Shown here one piece after another: positions 38,632 to 47,227 of a stretch of 60,319 nt of DNA. Each line of letters begins with the position of its first letter. Position 1 is the stretch's first letter. Origin of the DNA: Pirellulales bacterium (GTDB lineage Bacteria; Planctomycetota; Planctomycetia; Pirellulales; Thermoguttaceae); assembly GCA_013360685.1 (NCBI GenBank), contig JABWBD010000005.1:1-60319 (forward strand). Reading direction: 5' to 3'. The notes under the pieces are model-generated. The model was not told the origin of the DNA and made no database searches. It saw only the letters and a list, made by a program, of their open reading frames with translations. The translations under genes and the position numbers were made by a program.

Positions 38632-38997
38632 GGGAAACAGAATCCCGGCAGACCGTTTGACCTCGAGGAGAGGACAGCGCAGTTCGGGGAAGCAGCGGTT
38701 GGATTTGCCAAGCGAATTCCTGTTACACCGGTGACTGAACCGGTGATCGGGCAATTCGTCAGTTCGTCGACCAGCATCGGCGCGAACTACTGCGAGGCAG
38801 ATGATGCTGGGACGAAAAAGGAGTTCTTGTACCGAATCAGCCTCTGTAAGCGAGAATCACGTGAGACCAAGTATTGGCTTCGGATCGTTGCATCCGCCGT
38901 ACCCGAGTTGAAGGAAGAGGCCCGCACCCTGTGGCGTGAAGCCAAGGAACTTCATTTGATTTTCGCCAAGATCCACCGCGGGAAACGAAAGGAGTAG
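38620..38997 (+). CDS. Four-helix-bundle protein (IVS / TIGR02436 family)
   Basis: 125 aa, the length of the small four-helix-bundle proteins known from intervening sequences in 23S rRNA genes of some bacteria, also called S23-like. Family features: FDLEERTAQFGEAAV in helix 1, VIGQFVSSSTSIGANYCEAD between helices 1 and 2, EFLYRISLCKRESRETKYWLRIV for helix 3, and a basic tail, KIHRGKRKE. Start codons ATG 38620/38623 lie inside the heptamer array, and the stop is 11 bp before the inverted right array. Related proteins act as partners of diversity-generating reverse transcriptases; none is here. Function unproven. Confidence 0.9.
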   Translation: MMDDGKQNPGRPFDLEERTAQFGEAAVGFAKRIPVTPVTEPVIGQFVSSSTSIGANYCEADDAGTKKEFLYRISLCKRESRETKYWLRIVASAVPELKEEARTLWREAKELHLIFAKIHRGKRKE

Positions 38998-39007
38998 GAT
39001 TTCGTGC

Positions 39008-39049
39008 GTCGTCATTCTTTCGTCATTCGTCATTAGACCTTCGTCATTC
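39008..39049. repeat. Heptamer array, right of four-helix-bundle gene (GTCATTC units)
   Basis: GTCATTC, TTTC, GTCATTC, GTCATTA, GACCTTC, GTCATTC: the reverse complement of the left array, even with interrupting units in matching places. It shares the GTCATTCGTCATTAG stretch with the array at 980. Confidence 0.88.
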
Positions 39050-39095
39050 CCCCCGTGAATTCAAGAAACGCTAACCACTTTCAAGGAGACGCCTA

Positions 39096-40262
39096 ATGTC
39101 TAAACCACTCCGTATCGGCATGCTCGGCTGCGGCTTCATGGGCCGGGCGCACTCGAACGCCTGGTCGCAGGTGAACCATTTCTTCCCCCGCGAGCACAAG
39201 CCGGTGCTCAAGGCCGCCTACGCGCGCGAGGAGGACCGCGAAAAGCTCAAGAAGTTCGCCGATTCCTGGGGCTACGAGTCGATCGAGACCGACTGGCGCA
39301 AGGTGGTCGAGCGCGACGACATCGACCTGGTCGACGTTTGCGTGCCCAACATCATGCACCGCGACTGCGTCTTTGCGGCGGCCAAGGCCGGCAAGATGAT
39401 CGTCTGCGAGAAACCTCTGGCGATGAACGTCCAAGAGGCGGAGGAAATGGTGGCCGCGGTGGAAAAGGCGGGAGTGGCCAACATGGTCTCGTTCAACTAC
39501 CGCCGTGTGCCCGCCATCGCCCTGTTCAAGCAGATCATCGACGAGGGGCGCGTGGGCCGTCCGTTCCACTACCGGGCCACCTACAACCAGGACTACACCA
39601 TCGGCGCCGACGTGCCCCAGGGCGGCATGGCGCTGTGGCGGCTCGACAGCCGCGTGGCCGGCAGCGGCGTGACCGGCGACCTCCTGGCCCACTCGATCGA
39701 TTCGGCTGAGTGGCTCAACGGGCCGATCAAGCGGGTGGTCGCGCATGCCGAGACGTTCATCAAAGAGCGCAAGCACGCCGACTCGGGCAAGGTCGAAAAA
39801 GTGACCATCGACGACGCCTGCATGTTCCTGGCCGTTTTTGAGAACGGCTCGATGGGCACCTTCGAGAGCACGCGCTACGCACGTGGCCGAAAGAACTACA
39901 GCACCATGGAGATCAACGGCGACCGGGGAGCGATCTTCTTCGACCTGGAAGACCCGCACATCCTCGAATTCTTCCGCTACGCCGACCCGGAGACGGGCAA
40001 GAAGATTGAGGACCATCTCACCGGCTGGCAGCGGATCCACGTGACGAACTTTGAGCACCCGTATATGAAGAACTGGTGGGTGCCGGGCACGACCATCGGC
40101 TACGAACACACGTTCATCAACAGCTTCGCCGATTTCCTGGCCGGCCTGGAGGGCGGGCCGAAGTTCCAGCCCGACGTGCGCTGTGCCCTGCGGACACAGC
40201 GGGTGTGCGATGCGGTGCTCCAGAGCGCCCGGGAAGAGAAGTGGGTGGACATCCCCGCCTAG
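39096..40262 (+). CDS. Gfo/Idh/MocA-family oxidoreductase
   Basis: 388 aa. N-terminal Rossmann fold [16 protein letters not shown], the family hallmark [15 protein letters not shown], and a C-terminal alpha/beta domain with the likely catalytic SFNYRRVPA and [13 protein letters not shown] (HxxD/H region). NAD(P)-dependent oxidation or reduction of sugars, inositols or their keto forms. An AAGGAG site precedes ATG 39096. With the two TIM-barrel genes and DUF1080 it may make up a keto-sugar pathway. Confidence 0.92.
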   Translation: MSKPLRIGMLGCGFMGRAHSNAWSQVNHFFPREHKPVLKAAYAREEDREKLKKFADSWGYESIETDWRKVVERDDIDLVDVCVPNIMHRDCVFAAAKAGKMIVCEKPLAMNVQEAEEMVAAVEKAGVANMVSFNYRRVPAIALFKQIIDEGRVGRPFHYRATYNQDYTIGADVPQGGMALWRLDSRVAGSGVTGDLLAHSIDSAEWLNGPIKRVVAHAETFIKERKHADSGKVEKVTIDDACMFLAVFENGSMGTFESTRYARGRKNYSTMEINGDRGAIFFDLEDPHILEFFRYADPETGKKIEDHLTGWQRIHVTNFEHPYMKNWWVPGTTIGYEHTFINSFADFLAGLEGGPKFQPDVRCALRTQRVCDAVLQSAREEKWVDIPA

Positions 40263-40375
40263 ACAGCCGAGAATGCCTTTTGACCTAACCGCTGGCGGTC
40301 CGGCTTTGGTTCTACGCCGAGCCACGAGCGGGGAAAAGGCTAGAACCGTTCCCTCCAAACAAGGGGTGTGCAGAA

Positions 40376-40927
40376 ATGGCAGCAACTCAGACCTCCATCA
40401 CGGCCGAACAGTTTGCCGAGATGCTGTCAGCGACCGATGGTGCTCAGTACGAACTGATCCGGGGGGAGTTAGTCAAGATGACGCCAGCAAGCCCGCGACA
40501 CGGAGAGGTGTGCATCGCACTCGGTGCGTTGCTGCATGTTTTTGTGAAATCCAGAGGACTTGGCCGGGTTGCCGTCAACGACCCCGGCGTAATCACGGAG
40601 CGGGACCCCGATACGGTTCGGGGGCCGGACGTTGCATTCTGGTCTCCGGAGCGATTGTCGGAACTGCCCAACAAGTTCACCCATGTGCCTCCCGACCTGG
40701 CTGTGGAGGTCGTCTCACCGAGGGATACCCATCGAGAAGTGCTCGAGAAGGTGCTGCACTTTCTGGACCACGGAGTGCGATTGGTTTGGGTTGTCGATCC
40801 GGAAGAGCGGATCGCGACGGTCTATCGCTCCCGGCATGAAGTGCGGATTCTCGGTGAGACGGAAGAACTCCGTGGTGAAGACGTGGTACCGGGGTTTTCG
40901 TGCCGGGTGGGCGAACTGTTTGAGTGA
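40376..40927 (+). CDS. Uma2-family endonuclease
   Basis: 183 aa, close to the family's canonical form: TAEQFAEM start, VRGPDVAFWSPERL (Asp), PDLAVEVVSPRDT (Glu), EKVLHFLDHGVRLVWVVDPEE (Lys followed by GVxxxWVVDP). All three PD-(D/E)XK positions look intact. Its stop overlaps the next ATG by one base (TGATG), suggesting translational coupling. Confidence 0.9.
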   Translation: MAATQTSITAEQFAEMLSATDGAQYELIRGELVKMTPASPRHGEVCIALGALLHVFVKSRGLGRVAVNDPGVITERDPDTVRGPDVAFWSPERLSELPNKFTHVPPDLAVEVVSPRDTHREVLEKVLHFLDHGVRLVWVVDPEERIATVYRSRHEVRILGETEELRGEDVVPGFSCRVGELFE

Positions 40928-41589
40928 TGAACTACTTCGCCCACGCCGTCTGGTTCCTCGACAACCCGTACTTCGTCGCCGGGACCGGGGTTCCCGATTG
41001 GCTGACGGTGGTCGACCGCAAGGTCCGGGTCCGCTCGAGACACGCGGCCGAACGGGCGAGCGATCCGGACCCGGTGACCGCGGCGGTCGCGGGCGGTATG
41101 CTACAACATTTCCGCGACGACGCCCGCTTCCACGAGACCCGGGCGTTTGCGGAGCTGAACCTGGACCTGACGGTTCTGGTGCGCGATGCGCTGGCCGGCG
41201 AGCAGGGCTTTCGACCGAGTTTCCTGGGACACCTGCTGGTCGAAGTCCTGCTCGACGCCAGCCTCGTCGCTCAGAACCCGTACTTGCTGGAGGAGTATTA
41301 CCGGGCGATCGACTCGGTCGACTCTGCGAAAGTGGAGGAGGCCGTCAACCGCATGGCGCCGAGGCCGACCGAGCGGCTGGCGTGGATGATCGACCGCTTC
41401 CGGGAGGAACGGATCCTGTGGGACTATTTTGACGAGCCGCGGCTGATGCTGCGGCTCAACCAGGTCATGCGGCGCGTGGGTTTTGGGCAACTGACCGACG
41501 GTTTTCGGGCCGTGCTGCCGGAGGCCCGCCGCCGGGTGGAAGAACGCAAGACGGAGCTTCTGGAAGGCATTCCCGTGGATGTCACGTAG
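40927..41589 (+). CDS. AcpH-like (DUF479-type) hypothetical protein
   Basis: 220 aa, mostly helical. MNYFAHAVWFLDNPYFVAG, GVPDW, GGMLQHFRDDARFHETRAF and FLGHLLVEVLLDASLV resemble the His/Asp pattern of acyl-carrier-protein phosphodiesterase (AcpH) and other HD-like folds, but overall similarity is judged by eye. ATG 40927 is chosen over the in-frame GTG three bases upstream because of the TGATG junction with the Uma2 gene. May be a planctomycete-specific family. Confidence 0.6.
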   Translation: MNYFAHAVWFLDNPYFVAGTGVPDWLTVVDRKVRVRSRHAAERASDPDPVTAAVAGGMLQHFRDDARFHETRAFAELNLDLTVLVRDALAGEQGFRPSFLGHLLVEVLLDASLVAQNPYLLEEYYRAIDSVDSAKVEEAVNRMAPRPTERLAWMIDRFREERILWDYFDEPRLMLRLNQVMRRVGFGQLTDGFRAVLPEARRRVEERKTELLEGIPVDVT

Positions 41590-41637
41590 AGTCGTGCCAA
41601 GAGAATGAAACAAAGAGATTACTCAAGGAGAACTGCA

Positions 41638-42486
41638 ATGCGGTACGGGATGAACCTGCTGTTGTGGACCGACACGCTTCAGGACGAGATCCGGCCGATC
41701 CTGGACGACGTCAAGGCGATTGGCTTTGACGCCGTCGAGATCCCCGTTTTCGAGCTCGACGTGGAGAAGTACGCCAGGTGGGGCAAGTACCTCGACGAAG
41801 CCGGCCTGGCGAGGACCGGCGTCACCGTTCGCGGCGTTGACGACAACCCGATGTCGCCCGATCCGCAGGTCCGCAAGAAGGGCATTGCCAACAACAATCT
41901 GGCCCTGGACTGCTGCCGGGCCGCGGGTTGCGAAGCCCTGGTTGGACCCTATCACTCGGCCCTGGGCTATTTCAGCGGCAAGGGGCCGACCGCCGACGAA
42001 TGGCGATGGGCGGTCGACAGCATGCGGCAAGTGGCCGAGCACGCGCAGCAGGCGGGCGTGATGCTGGGCGTCGAGTACCTCAACCGCTTCGAATGCTATC
42101 TGCTCAACACGGCGGCCGACGGCGCCCGCTTCTGCCGCGAGGTGAACCATCCCAATTGCAGGATGATGTACGACACGTTCCATGCCCACATCGAGGAGAA
42201 GAACATCCCCGAAGCGATTCGGGCCCTGAAAGATCTGGTGGTCCACGTGCACATCTCGGAGAACGATCGCAGCACGCCCGGGATGGGAAACGTCCGCTGG
42301 CCGGAGAACTTCGACACGCTCCACGAGATCGGCTACAATAACCTCATGGTGATCGAAGCATTCGGCCTCGCCTTGGAGCGGCTGGTGCCGGCTACAAAGA
42401 TCTGGCGACGAATGTACGCCGGCGAGCGGCAACTAGCCACGGACGGGCTGAACTTCATGAAGACGGAAGTCGCCAAACGGTGGTAG
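41638..42486 (+). CDS. D-psicose/D-tagatose 3-epimerase-like TIM-barrel protein
   Basis: 282 aa, typical for this epimerase family. RYGMNLLLWTD starts strand 1; GVEYLNRFECYLLN carries the first catalytic/metal Glu; MMYDTFHAHIEEKN and VHVHISENDRSTPG supply metal-binding Asp/His; VIEAFGL carries the second catalytic Glu. Epimerises keto-sugars at C3. An AAGGAG site eight bases before ATG 41638 fixes the start over the upstream ATG 41605. Together with the GntP permease, DUF1080 and Gfo/Idh/MocA genes it suggests keto-sugar metabolism. Confidence 0.85.
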   Translation: MRYGMNLLLWTDTLQDEIRPILDDVKAIGFDAVEIPVFELDVEKYARWGKYLDEAGLARTGVTVRGVDDNPMSPDPQVRKKGIANNNLALDCCRAAGCEALVGPYHSALGYFSGKGPTADEWRWAVDSMRQVAEHAQQAGVMLGVEYLNRFECYLLNTAADGARFCREVNHPNCRMMYDTFHAHIEEKNIPEAIRALKDLVVHVHISENDRSTPGMGNVRWPENFDTLHEIGYNNLMVIEAFGLALERLVPATKIWRRMYAGERQLATDGLNFMKTEVAKRW

Positions 42487-42494
42487 TGGATCGC

Positions 42495-43262
42495 ATGCCG
42501 TTCTCACCGGAACCCCACGAACACGAGGGAATTTCGCTCGAAGAATTGCGAGACGCGTTCGCGCGGGCGATGGGAAACGGGACGAGGGCGACGCCGGGCG
42601 CCCCGGAACTCGACCGGGAGGGCGACGATGCCGCCGCGGATGTTGCTGACGAGGAGTTCGGGACGGGCCTCCCGGAAGAGCCCGTCCCGTCGAAGGAACC
42701 GTCTGCACCGGAATCCGCATCCGGCAGCGATGATTGCCCAATCAATCCCAGCACCATCCTCGAAGCAATGCTATTTGTGGGCGACCGCAACAACGAACCG
42801 CTCACGGCGGCACGCGCTGTGGAACTAATGCGGGGGGTTGAACTCGCGGAAATCCCGGCGTTGGTTGAAGAACTCAATCGCGGGTATATGGCCAGCGGGT
42901 GTGTCTATCGCGTCGTGAGTGAGGGCGCGGGCTACCGGTTGGCACTCACCCCCGAGTTCTATCCGATCCGAGATAAGTTCTACGGCCGTGTCCGCGAGGC
43001 GCGACTCTCGCAGGCAGCGATCGACGTATTGGCCATCGTGGCCTACCAGCAGCCTCTCACGGCCGAAGAGGTAAGCAGGCTGCGGGGTACGCCATGCAGC
43101 CATATTCTTTCGCAGTTGGTGCGGCGGCGGTTGCTCCGGATCGAACGGACGGACGAAAAGCCGCGGATCACGCACTACTATACCACCGAGCGGTTTCTGG
43201 AGGTGTTCAAGCTGCAGAGTCTGGAGGATCTCCCTCAAAGTGAGGAGCTGGAGCGGAGATGA
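42495..43262 (+). CDS. scpB: Segregation and condensation protein B
   Basis: 255 aa. The core (about 85-245) has both winged-helix domains of ScpB: ILEAMLFVGDRNNEPLTA, then VYRVVSEGAGYRLALTPEF, then RLSQAAIDVLAIVAYQQPLTAEEV (most conserved) and YYTTERFLEVFKL. ScpB joins ScpA and Smc in chromosome condensation. The acidic, disordered N-terminal about 80 residues are longer than usual. ATG 42495 is preferred to GTG 42480, which would overlap the epimerase stop. scpA is not in the window. Confidence 0.92.
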   Translation: MPFSPEPHEHEGISLEELRDAFARAMGNGTRATPGAPELDREGDDAAADVADEEFGTGLPEEPVPSKEPSAPESASGSDDCPINPSTILEAMLFVGDRNNEPLTAARAVELMRGVELAEIPALVEELNRGYMASGCVYRVVSEGAGYRLALTPEFYPIRDKFYGRVREARLSQAAIDVLAIVAYQQPLTAEEVSRLRGTPCSHILSQLVRRRLLRIERTDEKPRITHYYTTERFLEVFKLQSLEDLPQSEELERR

Positions 43263-43601
43263 ACTATTGGCAGACGAATGATAGACAAACGAATTTCGTC
43301 TACCCATAGTCCGCCTGACGACTTTCTTTCCATTCCAGCGACTTATGCAATGCCACCATATTTGAGGATATCCGGTCAGCTCCCCCGAAAACAGCGCAGA
43401 CGGCGGATTTCGTGCTTGCTAGAATTGGGCTTCACTGCCGTAGCCGGCGCATCGCTCGGTCCACGGCAGGCTTTTGCGAACGAGGGCGGGACATCACGAC
43501 CACGGGTCCATTCGGCGGACGGAGCACAAAGCCCGTCTGAACAGTAGCGCAAGCAATCTTGACTCCGCCACCCTGTCTTCGGTTCTTCTCCGGACTTCCC
43601 G
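43263..43601. other. Intergenic region with a doubtful small ORF
   Basis: A 89-codon frame at 43278-43547 contains RRRRISCLLELGFTAVAGASLG, which looks like a Tat- or Sec-type signal segment, but the rest has no recognisable character and the frame lacks a clear ribosome-binding site. Nothing else is seen. Confidence 0.35.
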
Positions 43602-44306
43602 ATGGGTAGTTCTCCTTTGGCTGCCGATATTCACGCTTCCGTTCCGCTTATCGCGCCGTCGCTTCTGGCATGCGACTTTGGGCAGTTGGCTCGCGAGGTC
43701 CAGCGACTCGGGGAGGCGGGTGCCCAGGTGCTCCACCTGGATGTGATGGACGGCCATTTCGTTCCGAACATCAGTTTCGGAATCCCGATTGTGGAGGCGA
43801 TCCGCCGGGCGACTGATCTGGCGCTGGATGTTCACTTGATGATTTCCGAGCCGGACCGGTATGTCGAGGCGTTTCGCAAAGCCGGAGCCGACATGCTGAC
43901 TTTCCACATTGAGGTGGAACCCGAACCGGCGGACCTGCTCCGGAAAGTCCGCCGCTTGGGGGCAGCGGCCGGCCTGTCGCTCAATCCGTCCACCCCGACC
44001 GACGCCCTGCGGCCCTATTTGACCGAGTGCGACCTGGTGCTGGTCATGAGCGTCATGCCCGGCTTTGGCGGCCAGAAATTCCAACCTGTGGCGCTGGACA
44101 AGCTCCGCCGGCTGCGCGAGGCGGCTGGTCCGGACCTTCTCCTGTCGATCGACGGGGGGGTAGACGCAGACACGATCGTCGCGTGTGCCGGAGCGGGAGC
44201 GGATGTCTTCGTGATGGGCACTGCCTTCTTCCGGCGTCAGGACTATCGCCAACATCTCGAAGCATTGACCCATTTAGCCAGATCAGGCAAGAACGGACGG
44301 GTGTAG
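43602..44306 (+). CDS. rpe: Ribulose-phosphate 3-epimerase
   Basis: 234 aa, full length. Catalytic and metal motifs of the pentose-phosphate/Calvin epimerase: PSLLACDFGQL, HLDVMDGHFVPNISFG (His and Asp ligands), DVHLMISEP, MSVMPGFGGQKF (phosphate grip) and SIDGGVDADT (Asp). Interconverts ribulose-5-phosphate and xylulose-5-phosphate. ATG 43602 is accepted; about 13 extra N-terminal residues precede the first strand. Followed 3 bp later by a phosphatase-like gene. Confidence 0.95.
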   Translation: MGSSPLAADIHASVPLIAPSLLACDFGQLAREVQRLGEAGAQVLHLDVMDGHFVPNISFGIPIVEAIRRATDLALDVHLMISEPDRYVEAFRKAGADMLTFHIEVEPEPADLLRKVRRLGAAAGLSLNPSTPTDALRPYLTECDLVLVMSVMPGFGGQKFQPVALDKLRRLREAAGPDLLLSIDGGVDADTIVACAGAGADVFVMGTAFFRRQDYRQHLEALTHLARSGKNGRV

Positions 44307-44308
44307 CC

Positions 44309-44890
44309 ATGCTACAGATCATCCTCATTCGCCCGGGATCGACCGACTACGACGTGCAGCGTCGCGTCCAGGGCAATCTCGATGTTCCGCTGAACGATCA
44401 GGGGGCCATGGAGGTGGCGCGGGTGATCGAAGAGATCCGCAACCGGCCGATGGAAGTGCTCTACGCCCCCGCGAGCGAGCCCGCCGTGCAGACGGCGACT
44501 GCCATCTCGCAGGCCCTCGGCGTCAAGCTCAAGAAGCTCGACCATTTGGAGAATCTCGATCAGGGTTTGTGGCAGGGAGTGCTCATCGACGAGGTTCGCG
44601 TGAAGCAACCCAAGGTGTATCGGCAGTGGCAAGAGCGGCCCGAAACGGTCTGTCCACCCGAGGGAGAAATGCTCAGCGAGGCCGACGAACGGGTCCGCGC
44701 GGCCCTGGCGCGGCTGGAGAAACGGCATAGGGATGGCGTGATCGGCCTGGTGCTGCCGGAGCCTATGGCTAGCCTTGCGCGCCGCCATCTGTGCCAGTGC
44801 GAGTTGGGAGATCTCTGGAAGGCGACGGAAGATCATGGTCGCTGGGAGATCCTCGAGCTCGGCGCCAAGCCCCTGGTCCATAGCACGTAA
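44309..44890 (+). CDS. Histidine-phosphatase-fold protein lacking catalytic residues
   Basis: 193 aa with the overall fold of phosphoglycerate mutase/histidine phosphatases (VQGNLDVPLNDQGAMEVARV, then LDQGLWQG, then PEGEMLSEADERV). The RHG motif is RPG, the second Arg of SxxRxxQTA is lost (ASEPAVQTA), and the C-terminal SHG is replaced by LPEP. Without the phosphohistidine and its partner the protein should not be an active phosphatase; it is more likely a binding or regulatory homologue. Lies 3 bp after rpe and 108 bp before accD. Confidence 0.8.
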   Translation: MLQIILIRPGSTDYDVQRRVQGNLDVPLNDQGAMEVARVIEEIRNRPMEVLYAPASEPAVQTATAISQALGVKLKKLDHLENLDQGLWQGVLIDEVRVKQPKVYRQWQERPETVCPPEGEMLSEADERVRAALARLEKRHRDGVIGLVLPEPMASLARRHLCQCELGDLWKATEDHGRWEILELGAKPLVHST

Positions 44891-44998
44891 TCGTGGCCGA
44901 GTACGGCAAGAACAAACCACATCTCATCTCGCCCGTGCCAGGCGACGGATCGCTGGGACGCACGGGCGGAGTTCGGATCACCCCGGAAGGAATACGGC

Positions 44999-45850
44999 AT
45001 GGCTTCGGATCGCCCTGATTCCAACACTTGGCGCAACATGATCAAGCGGCCCAAGCGAGGCGTGCCCGAAGGGCTCTGGATGCGTTGCCCGGGCTGCGAG
45101 CAGACGATCTTCCGCAAGGAGGCGGAGAAGCGCTTGGGGGTCTGCCCCGAGTGCGATTATCACTGGTATGTTTCGGCCCAGGAGCGGATCCGGCAGGTGC
45201 TCGACGAGGGGACGTTCGAGGAGTGGGATTCCGACCTGGAGCCGGCCGATCCGCTCGACTTCGTGGACAGCAAGCCTTACCGCGACCGGCTCAAGGCGGA
45301 ACAATCGCGGACGGGGCTGAAGGAGGCCGCCGTGGTGGGCACGGGCATGATCCGGGCCCGGCGCGTCGCCTTCGGCGTGACCGACTCATCGTTCATCATG
45401 GGGAGCATGGGCTCGGTCGTCGGCGAAAAATTGACCCGCCTGGTCGAACGTGCGACCGAGCAGAAACTGCCGCTGATCATCGTCTCGGGCTCCGGCGGCG
45501 GGGCGAGAATGCACGAAGGGATGCTCTCACTCATGCAGATGGCCAAGGTCTCGGCCGCGCTGGCCCGGTTCGACACGGCAGGCGGGATGTTCATCTCCGT
45601 GCTGACCAACCCGACCATGGGCGGCGTAGCCGCCAGTTTCGCCTCGCTGGGGGATCTGGTGTTTGCCGAACCCAAAGCGCTGATCGGTTTCGCCGGCCCA
45701 CGGACGATCAAGGCCACCATTCGCATCGAACTGCCCAAGGGGTTCCAGACGAGCGAATTCCTCCTGGAGCACGGCTTCGTCGATCGCATTGTCCGCCGGC
45801 AGGACCTCAAGAGCGAGATTGCGCGGGCGATCGACTATTGCGGGAAGTGA
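44999..45850 (+). CDS. accD: Acetyl-CoA carboxylase carboxyltransferase, beta subunit
   Basis: 283 aa, usual length. N-terminal zinc ribbon CPGC ... CPEC, then the crotonase-like carboxyltransferase core: [53 protein letters not shown] and [20 protein letters not shown]. Makes malonyl-CoA with AccA. GGAAGGA before ATG 44999. accA is not in the window. Confidence 0.96.
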   Translation: MASDRPDSNTWRNMIKRPKRGVPEGLWMRCPGCEQTIFRKEAEKRLGVCPECDYHWYVSAQERIRQVLDEGTFEEWDSDLEPADPLDFVDSKPYRDRLKAEQSRTGLKEAAVVGTGMIRARRVAFGVTDSSFIMGSMGSVVGEKLTRLVERATEQKLPLIIVSGSGGGARMHEGMLSLMQMAKVSAALARFDTAGGMFISVLTNPTMGGVAASFASLGDLVFAEPKALIGFAGPRTIKATIRIELPKGFQTSEFLLEHGFVDRIVRRQDLKSEIARAIDYCGK

Positions 45851-46104
45851 ACGTCGAAAGGGCGGCGCGATCACCGAACCGACGACTCGGCGGCGCGGAT
45901 GAGGATTCTTTTTCGTCTCTCATGGCTACGGATTTCGATCCTCGCCGTGTGGGGCATGTTTCACCTCACCTGCCTCGATCATCGACATCCCCCAGCGCCA
46001 CCTTTCTCTTGACTCTTCTGGACGGAACAAGTACACCCAAGATCGCCTATTCTTGATGGCCTCCAGGGGCGCTGTGTCCGCGGCACGCCACCGCGATGTA
46101 CTGG
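45851..46104. other. Intergenic region after accD
   Basis: No gene or strong palindrome seen in the 254 bp up to the promoter candidate at 46105; the whole accD-to-AKR gap is 345 bp. Confidence 0.4.
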
Positions 46105-46133
46105 TTGCCCTGCCGGCCAATCGCCCGCATAAT
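46105..46133 (+). promoter_or_regulatory. Candidate sigma70-type promoter
   Basis: TTGCCC (4 of 6 matches to -35) and CATAAT (5 of 6 to -10) are 17 bp apart, about 60 bp upstream of the aldo/keto reductase start. Plausible but a single match of this type can occur by chance. Confidence 0.45.
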
Positions 46134-46195
46134 GCTTCTGGCACGGAGCCCGTTCACGTCCGGTCCCGCCCTCTCCTGGCTCGAAAACCCGAACC

Positions 46196-47227
46196 ATGCC
46201 TGCCGCAGAGCCAACTACCGTCGGTCGTCCGCTCGGCCGGAGCGGGATCCTGGTCGGCCCGGTGGGTTTGGGCTGCGTCACCTTCGGACGGGAGATCGAT
46301 GAAGAGGCTTCCCGCCGCATCCTCGATGCAGCCGTCGAGCGGGGGATGTCGCTGTTGGACACGGCCGAGGCTTACGGCGGCGGCAACGCCCGGCTCTACC
46401 GGCGCGAGCATTACCGGCAGGACGACGCCCGCGAGGTCGGCGGCGAGATGCATTCGTCGGAAAAGATCCTGGGGCGATGGCTGCGGGACCGCGGGAGCCG
46501 AAAAGACGTCGTGCTCTGCACGAAAGTCTCCAGCGGCAATGCACCCGAGAATGTTCGCCTCCGGCTTGGCCAGAGTCTGGAGCGGCTGAAGGCGGACTTC
46601 GTCGATATCTACATGCTTCACAAGCCGGACCCGCAGGTGCCGATTACCGAAACACTGGCGGCTTTGAATGAAGAAGCGTCGGCCGGCCGTGTCCGGACTC
46701 TGGGGTGCAGCAATTTCTCGGCCGCACAGCTCCGCGAGGCATTGTCCGTGAGCGAGGCTAAGGGGTGGCGGCGGTTCGAGGTCGTCGAACCGCCGTACAG
46801 CCTCGTGGCACGGGAAGCGGAGCCGGAGCTGTTTCCACTTTGCCGCGAAGCACAAATCGGAGTGGCTGCCTACAGCCCTTTGGCCGCCGGGTTCTTGTCG
46901 GGCAAGTATACTCCCGATCGCACACGGATTCCGGCCGGCTCCCGCTTCGACGTCGCACCGGGTCATGCCGACCTCTATTTTCAGGAGGACAATTTTCAGT
47001 TGGTGGGCCGGCTGCGCCAGAAGGCGGAGTCGCTCGGGATGCCGATGGTGCGGCTGGCCGTCTGGTGGGCGATGATGCACCCGGACGTCACGACGGTGCT
47101 CGTCGGCGCCCGTAGCGTCGACCATCTCGACAGCGCCCTCTCCGCGGCTTCGTTGCCGGCGGACGCGAGATTGCGAGACGAGCTTTCCGGGCTTATTCCC
47201 TTGTCTTCTGCAGGAGGCGTATCGTGA
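46196..47227 (+). CDS. Aldo/keto reductase
   Basis: 343-aa (alpha/beta)8-barrel NADPH-dependent reductase. GLGCVTFGREID, SLLDTAEAYGGG (catalytic Asp and Tyr), TKVSSGNAPENV (Lys), DIYMLHKPDP (catalytic His), GCSNFSAAQL, and VLVGARSVDHL for the cofactor site. The chain has a roughly 20-residue insertion after the YGGG motif. The stop overlaps the next gene's GTG by 4 bp. Likely reduces or oxidises a small carbonyl compound; substrate unknown. Confidence 0.9.
   Translation: MPAAEPTTVGRPLGRSGILVGPVGLGCVTFGREIDEEASRRILDAAVERGMSLLDTAEAYGGGNARLYRREHYRQDDAREVGGEMHSSEKILGRWLRDRGSRKDVVLCTKVSSGNAPENVRLRLGQSLERLKADFVDIYMLHKPDPQVPITETLAALNEEASAGRVRTLGCSNFSAAQLREALSVSEAKGWRRFEVVEPPYSLVAREAEPELFPLCREAQIGVAAYSPLAAGFLSGKYTPDRTRIPAGSRFDVAPGHADLYFQEDNFQLVGRLRQKAESLGMPMVRLAVWWAMMHPDVTTVLVGARSVDHLDSALSAASLPADARLRDELSGLIPLSSAGGVS

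Noticed and set aside
37459-38754. 431-codon minus-strand frame over the TIM-barrel gene
   Set aside because: The plus-strand product has catalytic motifs; this one has none.
38571-39049. CRISPR-like interpretation of the heptamer arrays
   Set aside because: Units are 7 bp with no spacers, and no cas genes are present.
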